NCBI GenBank assembly: GCA_013817025.1
Contig: JACDDK010000084.1
Span: 1-5,266 of the forward strand
Direction: 5' to 3'
Length of the DNA stretch: 5,266 nt
Source: Rubrobacter sp.
GTDB lineage: Bacteria; Actinomycetota; Rubrobacteria; Rubrobacterales; Rubrobacteraceae
The notes under the pieces were generated by a model. The model was not told where the DNA came from. It ran no database searches and worked only from the letters and a program-made list of their open reading frames with translations. The stretch's first letter is position 1. The number at the start of each line of letters is the position of its first letter. The position numbers and the translations under genes are program-made. This document shows, one piece after another, positions 1-5,266 of this stretch.

Positions 1-1367
1 AGGTCTCCCCGCAGTCGGTGAAGGAGGCCGTGGAGGCGAAGGTGCGGGAGCTTCGCGGCAAGGTCCGCGTCCCTGGATTTCGCCCCGGCAAAGCCCCCCG
101 GCGCGTCATCGAGAACAACGTCGGGCGCGACTACATCTACATGGAGGCGCTCCAGGACGGGCTGCCGAACTGGTACTCGGAGGCCGTTATAGAGACGGAC
201 CTGCGGCCTATAGACCGACCGGAGATCAGCTTCGACGAATCCCTGGATGAACAGGCGGGCTTCAAGTTCTCCGCGACCGTCGAAGTTCGGCCCCAGGCGA
301 AGGTCGGCCAGTACAAGGGCCTCGAAGTGCCGAAACGCGAGATCTCCATCACCGACGAGGAGCTTGAGGCGCAACTGGAGGAGATGCGCGGGCAGTTCGC
401 CACCCTCGCGGCGGTCGAGAATCGTCCGGTGCAAGAAGGCGACTTCGCCATCATCGACTTTCGAGGCGAGCGCTTGGCGACAGGCGATGCTCTGGAGGGC
501 GGCGACGCCGAGGATTACATGCTGGAGGTCGGCAAGGGCGAGCTTCTGGAGGACTTCGAGAAAAACCTGGTTGGGGCGAACGCCGGCGAGCACAAGCAGT
601 TCGCCGTCACCTTCCCGATGGACTACCAGGAAGAGTCGCTGCGCGGTCAGTCCGTATTGTTCCACGTGCATCTCAAGGAGATCAAAGAGCGGGACCTGCC
701 GGAGTTGGACGACGACTTCGCCAAAGAGGCGAGCGAATTCGAGACTGCGGAGGAGCTTAGGAGCGCGGTGCGCGAGCAGTTGCAGACGGCGGTGAATGGG
801 CGCATCGAGGGTGAGTTCCGGGCGCGGGTGCTGGACGTGGTGGCGCAGGGCGCCGAGGTCGAAGTGCCGGCGGTGATGGTTCACGAGAAGGCGCACGAGA
901 TGGTGCAGAGCTTCGAGCGAAGCATCCGCCAGCAGGGCATAGAGCCCGAGCAGTACTACCAGATCGCGGGCTCCAGCCACCACGAGGTCGAGGAGCGCGT
1001 GCGCCCCGAGGCCGAGGATACGGTGAAGAAGGAACTGGTTCTCGATGCGGTGGCGGTTGCCGAGGGCATCGAAGCCGACGAAGACGCGGTGATGCACGAG
1101 ATCGGACACCTGGCTGAGGAGAGCGGCCGCAAGCCCGAAGAGATCGCCGAGACCATGAAAAAGAACGGCACCTACGCGCTGCTCGAAGAGGAGATCTCGC
1201 GCCAGCGGACACTCGACTTCCTGGCCGAGAACGCGGTGCCGGTCGAAATGCCCGAAGAAGAGGAAGCCGAGGGTGTCTCCGAGGGCGAAGAAGAATCCTC
1301 CGAAGGGCAGGAAGCTGCGGTCGTCGAGACCGGAAGCGCAGAGACGAGCGAAGGAGAGCAACGATGA
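1..1367 (+). CDS. tig: Trigger factor, ribosome-associated chaperone (5' end missing)
   Basis: This is a cytoplasmic chaperone that docks at the ribosome exit tunnel and shields emerging chains. The reading frame is already open at the left edge (first full codon at position 3), so the GTG at 18 is an internal valine and not the start. By alignment from memory with the E. coli protein, about 18-20 N-terminal residues are missing; 454 are visible. Numbering from position 3, the ribosome-docking signature GFRPGKAP is at residues 25-32. An FKBP-type peptidyl-prolyl isomerase domain follows at about 143-226, ending near the LPELDDDF motif. The helical C-terminal chaperone domain runs to about 410. 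The last 39 residues (from nt 1248) form an acidic tail with 15 Glu and one Arg. The isomerase motif usually read as IPGFE is LEDFE here (nt 546-560), which may weaken catalysis. The stop overlaps the clpP start. The family call is secure. Confidence 0.97.
   Translation, partial: VSPQSVKEAVEAKVRELRGKVRVPGFRPGKAPRRVIENNVGRDYIYMEALQDGLPNWYSEAVIETDLRPIDRPEISFDESLDEQAGFKFSATVEVRPQAKVGQYKGLEVPKREISITDEELEAQLEEMRGQFATLAAVENRPVQEGDFAIIDFRGERLATGDALEGGDAEDYMLEVGKGELLEDFEKNLVGANAGEHKQFAVTFPMDYQEESLRGQSVLFHVHLKEIKERDLPELDDDFAKEASEFETAEELRSAVREQLQTAVNGRIEGEFRARVLDVVAQGAEVEVPAVMVHEKAHEMVQSFERSIRQQGIEPEQYYQIAGSSHHEVEERVRPEAEDTVKKELVLDAVAVAEGIEADEDAVMHEIGHLAEESGRKPEEIAETMKKNGTYALLEEEISRQRTLDFLAENAVPVEMPEEEEAEGVSEGEEESSEGQEAAVVETGSAETSEGEQR
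1351..1356 (+). promoter_or_regulatory. Ribosome binding site of clpP, inside the end of tig
   Basis: AAGGAG lies 7 nt before the clpP ATG at 1364 and within the last codons of tig. A strong Shine-Dalgarno match at ideal spacing, together with the ATGA stop/start overlap at 1364-1367, supports this ATG as the clpP start and suggests translational coupling to tig. Confidence 0.85.
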
Positions 1368-1963
1368 ACTATGACATAAACGGCGTCATCCCCTACGTCA
1401 TCGAGCAAAGCCCGCGCGGTGAGCGGGCGATGGACATCTACTCGCGGCTACTCAAGGATAGGATCATCTTCCTGGGAACGCCGGTAGACGATCAGGTAGC
1501 GAACGCCATCATGGCGCAGCTTTTGCATCTCGAAAGTGAAGACCCGGAGCAGGACATAAACATCTACATCAACTCTCCCGGCGGCAGTGTTTCGGCGGGG
1601 TTGGCGATCTACGACACGATGCAGTTCGTGAAGCCGGACATCTCGACTACGGCTCTAGGCATGGCTGCTTCGATGGGAGCTTTCCTATTGGCTGCCGGCG
1701 CGAAGGGCAAGCGTAACTCGCTGCCGAACACGCGCATCCTGATGCACCAGCCGAGCATCGGTGGGTTGGGTGGACAGGCTTCGGACGTGGAGATCCACGC
1801 TCGGGAGATGATCCGCACCAAGCAGCGCCTCAACGAGATACTGTCCGAGAACACGGGGCAGGCCTACGAGAAGATCGAGCGCGACACCGACCGTGACTAC
1901 ATCATGGGGCCGGAGGAGGCCGTCGAGTACGGCGTCATAGACACCATCGTCCGGCAACACTAG
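1364..1963 (+). CDS. clpP: ATP-dependent Clp protease proteolytic subunit ClpP
   Basis: ClpP is the serine peptidase that forms a double-ring, 14-subunit chamber and degrades proteins delivered by ClpX or other Clp ATPases. The 199-residue product has the normal family length. The catalytic triad is intact: Ser103 in GMAASMGA (nt 1670), His128 in MHQPS (nt 1745) and Asp178 in the DTDRD stretch (nt 1895). The oxyanion/strand motif NSPGGS is at 70-75. The N-terminus is short, resembling the Bacillus protein (IP-VIEQ-RGERA-DIYSRLL), so only a few residues could be removed as a propeptide. The loop after the catalytic His (HQPSIGGLGGQ) is one residue longer than in E. coli ClpP. The start is supported by a strong Shine-Dalgarno and a 4-nt overlap with tig. 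Only one clpP copy precedes clpX here; a second copy could exist elsewhere in the genome. Confidence 0.98.
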   Translation: MNYDINGVIPYVIEQSPRGERAMDIYSRLLKDRIIFLGTPVDDQVANAIMAQLLHLESEDPEQDINIYINSPGGSVSAGLAIYDTMQFVKPDISTTALGMAASMGAFLLAAGAKGKRNSLPNTRILMHQPSIGGLGGQASDVEIHAREMIRTKQRLNEILSENTGQAYEKIERDTDRDYIMGPEEAVEYGVIDTIVRQH

Positions 1964-1975
1964 ATCTTTTGTCGG
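1951..1975 (+). other. Possible stem-loop spanning the clpP stop codon
   Basis: CCGGCAA (1951-1957) can pair with TTGTCGG (1969-1975), giving a 7-bp stem with one G-U wobble and an 11-nt loop that holds the clpP stop codon TAG. No T-run follows, so it does not look like an intrinsic terminator. It could equally be chance; no folding energy was calculated. Confidence 0.25.
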
Positions 1976-1994
1976 TGGCGGTTAGTGGCGAACA

Positions 1995-2002
1995 GAGGGA
2001 GG
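1995..2002 (+). promoter_or_regulatory. Ribosome binding site of clpX
   Basis: GAGGGAGG ends 10 nt before the ATG at 2013, a strong purine-rich Shine-Dalgarno at slightly long spacing. It fixes the clpX start. The 49-nt clpP-clpX gap (1964-2012) otherwise shows a GTGGCG repeat at 1975 and 1985 and no credible promoter hexamer pair. Confidence 0.75.
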
Positions 2003-2012
2003 CCGTAAAGGT

Positions 2013-3275
2013 ATGAGGGACCCGTCGGACCAGTTGCAGTGTTCTTTCTGCGGAAAGAGCCAGCGTCAGGTCAGGAAGCTCATAGCAGGACCCGGCGTGT
2101 ACATCTGCGACGAGTGCATCGAGCTTTGCAACGAGATCATCGACGAGGAATTCTCCGGGCCGGAGGTCCTAAAGGACAACGACCTGCCGAAGCCCCGCGA
2201 GATCAACCGCACCCTCAACGAGTACGTTATCGGCCAGGAGGACGCTAAACGAGTCCTCGCCGTCGCCGTCTACAACCACTACAAACGCATCTCGATGGGT
2301 CCCGAACCCACCGACGGCACCGAGCTTCAAAAATCCAATATCCTGCTCGTCGGACCCACAGGCTCCGGCAAGACGCTTCTGGCCCAGACACTCGCCCGCA
2401 TCCTGAACGTGCCGTTCGCCATCGCGGACGCCACGGCCCTCACCGAGGCGGGCTACGTCGGCGAAGATGTCGAGAATATCCTGCTCAAGCTCATACAGGC
2501 CGCCGACTTCGACGTGAAGAAGGCCGAAACGGGCATCATCTACATCGACGAAATCGATAAGATCGCCCGCAAATCCGACAACCCGTCCATAACCCGCGAC
2601 GTATCGGGCGAGGGCGTGCAGCAGGCGCTCCTGAAGATCCTTGAAGGGACCGTTGCGAGCGTGCCGCCGCAAGGCGGGCGCAAGCATCCGCACCAGGACT
2701 TTTTGCAGATAGACACCAAAAACGTTTTGTTCATCTGCGGCGGGGCGTTTGGTGGGTTGGAGGACGTAATTCGCCAGCGCATCGGCAAGCGTAGTATTGG
2801 CTTCGGGGGCGACGTGGACGGGCGGCTCGAAGAGGAGCCGAACTCCATCCTGCGCCACGCCCAGCCCGAGGATTTGCTCAAGTACGGCCTCATCCCCGAG
2901 TTTGTGGGGCGGTTGCCGATCATCTCGACGTTGCGGACGCTCGCGGAGGAAGACCTTATCCGCATCCTCACGGAGCCGAAGAACGCTTTGGTGCGGCAGT
3001 ACCGGCAGTTCTTCCGCTACGACAAGGTGGATCTCAACTTCACCGACGAGGCGCTGACGGCGGTCGCGGAGCTTGCGCTGGAGCGCGGCACGGGTGCTCG
3101 TGGCCTGCGGAGCATTCTTGAGACGGCGTTGTTGCCGACGATGTACGAGCTTCCTAGCCGCTCGGACGTGACCAAGTGCGTGGTCGACGCCGACACTGTA
3201 AAGGAGGGCGTGCAGCCCGCGCTCACCACCGGCTCTGGCGACGCGAAGTATTCCTACGACGAAGAGACCGCGTAA
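2013..3275 (+). CDS. clpX: ATP-dependent Clp protease ATPase and unfoldase ClpX
   Basis: ClpX is a hexameric AAA+ unfoldase that recognises degradation tags, pulls substrates through its pore and threads them into ClpP. The 420-residue product is full length. The N-terminal zinc domain has four cysteines (C10, C13, C32, C35). The AAA+ core follows with Walker A GPTGSGKT (114-121), pore-loop GYVGED (147-152), Walker B IIYIDEID (175-182) and the RKH loop (223-225). The ClpP-docking IGF tripeptide is at 262-264, the arginine finger R300 is in EFVGRLP, and sensor-2 R363 is in GTGARGLRS. Every key element expected for a working ClpX that pairs with ClpP is present. The gene follows clpP after 49 nt and is almost certainly co-transcribed with it. 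The long open frame on the opposite strand (2169-2858) is a codon-usage shadow. Confidence 0.99.
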   Translation: MRDPSDQLQCSFCGKSQRQVRKLIAGPGVYICDECIELCNEIIDEEFSGPEVLKDNDLPKPREINRTLNEYVIGQEDAKRVLAVAVYNHYKRISMGPEPTDGTELQKSNILLVGPTGSGKTLLAQTLARILNVPFAIADATALTEAGYVGEDVENILLKLIQAADFDVKKAETGIIYIDEIDKIARKSDNPSITRDVSGEGVQQALLKILEGTVASVPPQGGRKHPHQDFLQIDTKNVLFICGGAFGGLEDVIRQRIGKRSIGFGGDVDGRLEEEPNSILRHAQPEDLLKYGLIPEFVGRLPIISTLRTLAEEDLIRILTEPKNALVRQYRQFFRYDKVDLNFTDEALTAVAELALERGTGARGLRSILETALLPTMYELPSRSDVTKCVVDADTVKEGVQPALTTGSGDAKYSYDEETA

Positions 3276-3285
3276 CCCGAACTCC

Positions 3286-5266
3286 TTGAACCTGGCCGAT
3301 ATACCGAAGACCTACGACCCGAGCGCGGTCGAGGGACGCATCTACGAGGCATGGGAGCGTTCCGGCGCGTTTGAGGCTGACCCAAACCCGGACAAAGAGC
3401 CGTACTGCATCGTCATACCGCCGCCCAACGTCACGGGCGCGTTGCACATGGGCCATGCCCTAAACGGGGCGATTCAGGACGCTTTGATCCGGCGGGCGCG
3501 GATGAAAGGCTACGAGGCGTTGTGGCTGCCGGGCGTGGATCATGCATCCATCGCACTCCAGAACGTCGTCGAGCGTAAGATCCAACGCGAAGAAGGCAAG
3601 ACTAAGTGGGACCTCGGTCGCGACGAGTTCGTCGAACGCTGCCGCGAATTCGCCGAAGAGTCCCGCTCGGTGATGCTCGGACAACTCCGGCGTCTGGGCG
3701 CTTCCGTGGATTGGCGGCGCCTGCGGTTCACTATGGACGAGGGATACGTCGATTCCGTACAGACCGCGTTCATGAAGTTGTTCGATGACGGTCTGATCTA
3801 CAAGGGCGAGCGCATAACCAACTGGTGCCCGCGCGACCGCTCCGCCATCTCCGATCTCGAAGTCAACTACGAGGAGACCGCCGGCAAGCTCTACGGCCTG
3901 CGCTACCCGTTCGCCGATGGCGGAGGATCGGGACCGGACGGCAACGACTTCGCGCAGGTCTTCTCCACCCGCCCCGAGACGATGCTCGGCGACGTGGCGC
4001 TCGTCGTCAACCCTGAAGATGAGCGGTACGCACAACTCGTCGGGCGCAAGGTGCGGGTGCCGTTTGTGGAGCGTGAGATAGAAGTCTTCGCCGACGATTA
4101 CGTGGACCCGGCGTTCGGGAACGGTGTTCTGAAGGTCACGCCGGCACACGATCCCAACGACTTCGACATCGCGGAGCGCCTCGGGCTCGCCGCCGTAAAC
4201 ATCCTGAACCCGGATGGCTCGATCAACGCCAACGGTGCCGAGTTCGAGGGTATGTCGCGGGAAGACGCTCGCAAGGCGGTCGCGGAGAAGTTGCACGAAC
4301 GGGGCTTGCTCGGCGAAGTGAAGGAGCACGTTCATCGGGTGGGGCATTGTGATCGGTGCGGGACGGTCATCGAGCCGTGGTTGACGGAGCAGTGGTGGGT
4401 CTCGATGCGGGCGCTGGCGGAGCCCGCTATACGAGCTCTGGAGAACGGGGAGATCACGGTCTACCCGGACTCCTGGCGGCGCGAGACCATCCGGTGGCTC
4501 GAAAACCTGCACGACTGGAACGTCTCCCGTCAACTCTGGTGGGGACACCGGATCCCCGTATGGTACGGTCCGAACGGCGAAGTCGTCGCGGCGAAGGAAT
4601 CGCCCGGCGAGGGATACGAGCAGGAGTCGGACATCCTGGATACGTGGTTCTCTTCGGCGCTGTGGCCGTTCGCCACGCTCGGGTGGCCGGAGGAAAACGC
4701 GGACGTGGAATATTTCTATCCGACGGCTCTGCTCTCGACGGCGCGCGAGATCATGTACCTTTGGGTGGCGCGTATGATCATGACGGGTCTGCGCTTCAGA
4801 GGCGAGGTCCCGTTCGAAAAGATAAACGTCCACTCCATAGTCCTGGCCGAAGACGGCACCAAAATGAGCAAGTCGAAGGGCAACACCATAGACCCGCTGG
4901 ACCTCTTCGACGAGTACGGCACCGACGCGGTTCGTTTCGGCCTGCTCTATCAGTCGTCCACCCAGGACTTCGCCTACTCCTACGAGCGGGCGGCGATGGG
5001 ACGGGCATTCGTGACCAAACTGTGGAACGCGACGCGCTTCGTGGCGAGCTACCCGGAGGGTGATGGCGGCGGGGCATTGTCCATATCCGACCGTTGGATC
5101 CTCTCCTCCCTGAACCGCCTGTGCCGCGACTACGACACCTTGCTGGAAGAGTGCGAGTTCTCCGAGGCGATGCGCCGCGTCTACGATTTCGCGTGGCACG
5201 AGTTCGCCGACTGGTACATCGAGATCAGCAAGGCCGCTCCCTCACCCGCCACGCCGAGCGTGTTGC
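3286..5266 (+). CDS. valS: Valyl-tRNA synthetase, class I (3' end missing)
   Basis: ValRS attaches valine to tRNA-Val and hydrolyses mischarged threonine. The frame is open from the TTG at 3286 to the window edge: 660 residues of an expected 880 or so. The product begins MNLADIPKTYDP, the usual ValRS N-terminus. Catalytic motifs: PPPNVTG (45-51) followed by HMGH (54-57, the HIGH box), and KMSKS (526-530). NWCPRD (179-184) leads into the editing domain, with TRPET (228-232) and KVTPAHDPND (283-292). A CxxC pair (C355, C358) precedes IEPW. DTWFSS is at 452-457, and the anticodon-binding domain begins near DRWIL (602). The rest of that domain and the C-terminal coiled coil lie outside the window. 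The next in-frame ATG (3448) is inside the HIGH box and no in-frame GTG precedes it, so TTG is the best start despite no clear Shine-Dalgarno. The 10-nt gap after clpX suggests coupling. No frameshift is seen. Confidence 0.97.
   Translation, partial: MNLADIPKTYDPSAVEGRIYEAWERSGAFEADPNPDKEPYCIVIPPPNVTGALHMGHALNGAIQDALIRRARMKGYEALWLPGVDHASIALQNVVERKIQREEGKTKWDLGRDEFVERCREFAEESRSVMLGQLRRLGASVDWRRLRFTMDEGYVDSVQTAFMKLFDDGLIYKGERITNWCPRDRSAISDLEVNYEETAGKLYGLRYPFADGGGSGPDGNDFAQVFSTRPETMLGDVALVVNPEDERYAQLVGRKVRVPFVEREIEVFADDYVDPAFGNGVLKVTPAHDPNDFDIAERLGLAAVNILNPDGSINANGAEFEGMSREDARKAVAEKLHERGLLGEVKEHVHRVGHCDRCGTVIEPWLTEQWWVSMRALAEPAIRALENGEITVYPDSWRRETIRWLENLHDWNVSRQLWWGHRIPVWYGPNGEVVAAKESPGEGYEQESDILDTWFSSALWPFATLGWPEENADVEYFYPTALLSTAREIMYLWVARMIMTGLRFRGEVPFEKINVHSIVLAEDGTKMSKSKGNTIDPLDLFDEYGTDAVRFGLLYQSSTQDFAYSYERAAMGRAFVTKLWNATRFVASYPEGDGGGALSISDRWILSSLNRLCRDYDTLLEECEFSEAMRRVYDFAWHEFADWYIEISKAAPSPATPSVL

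Noticed and set aside
18..20. GTG as the start codon of tig
   Set aside because: The frame is open upstream to the window edge, and a start here would lack the N-terminal strand before the ribosome-docking signature; the gene is cut by the window.
247..795. 182-codon frame on the + strand inside tig
   Set aside because: It is a shifted frame of tig with an Arg/Ser-rich, low-complexity translation typical of GC-rich shadows.
1985..1993. GTGGCGAAC as a ClgR-type operator before clpX
   Set aside because: GGCGAAC resembles one half of the GTTCGC-N5-GCG type site as I recall it, but the partner half at the right spacing (1977-1982) does not match.
1964..1994. Promoter or terminator between clpP and clpX
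   Set aside because: There is no -35/-10 pair at workable spacing and no stem followed by a T-run; the TTTT at 1967-1970 has no GC-rich hairpin before it.
2719..2728. Perfect palindrome AAAACGTTTT
   Set aside because: It encodes conserved ClpX residues (part of KNVLF) in mid-gene; a 10-bp palindrome in coding sequence is not enough to propose a site.
2169..2858. 229-codon open frame on the - strand opposite clpX
   Set aside because: It is in the codon-aligned antisense register of clpX and ends at a clpX CTA codon; same codon-usage artefact.
4356..5063. 235-codon frame on the + strand inside valS
   Set aside because: It overlaps the conserved KMSKS-bearing part of valS in another frame and has a Gly/Arg-rich translation with no known motif.
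3460..5199. 579-codon open frame on the - strand
   Set aside because: It lies wholly opposite valS, whose frame carries all ValRS motifs. The antisense frame is open only because TTA, CTA and TCA codons are missing, and its translation has no recognisable domain.
1..5266. CIRCE or HAIR heat-shock operators, CRISPR repeats, tRNA genes, IS ends
   Set aside because: Looked for on both strands by eye and none seen; the genes fill the window almost completely.

Overview
The window is a compact, GC-rich run of four housekeeping genes, all on the + strand: the 3' part of tig (trigger factor), complete clpP, complete clpX, and the first three quarters or so of valS (valyl-tRNA synthetase). The outer two genes are cut by the window edges. 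Gaps between genes are minimal: tig and clpP overlap by 4 nt, clpP and clpX are 49 nt apart, and clpX and valS are 10 nt apart. I see no RNA gene, mobile element, CRISPR array, strong promoter or convincing terminator, so the layout reads as part of one operon whose promoter lies upstream of the window.

Organism: the base composition, the rarity of TTA/CTA/TCA codons, the acidic trigger-factor tail and the protein sequences suggest a high-GC Gram-positive-type bacterium. My best guess is a deep-branching actinobacterial lineage such as Rubrobacter and relatives. This rests on impression and gene order, not on a search. Frequent use of the ATA isoleucine codon and a single clpP next to clpX (rather than the clpP1-clpP2 pair of mycobacteria and streptomycetes) argue against the classical Actinomycetes.

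How the genes work together: trigger factor binds the ribosome exit tunnel and shields nascent chains. ClpX unfolds tagged or damaged proteins and feeds them to the ClpP chamber, so the first three genes join protein folding to protein destruction. ValRS charges tRNA-Val for translation. tig-clpP-clpX is a widely conserved cluster, and valS (often with folC) lies a little further downstream of it in several Gram-positive genomes; here valS directly follows clpX.

I found no undescribed system. The points worth a second look are modest: an altered FKBP-type active-site motif in trigger factor, a non-canonical TTG start of valS without a good ribosome binding site, a possible stem-loop over the clpP stop codon, variant signature motifs in ValRS, and a very long open frame antisense to valS that codon usage fully explains.
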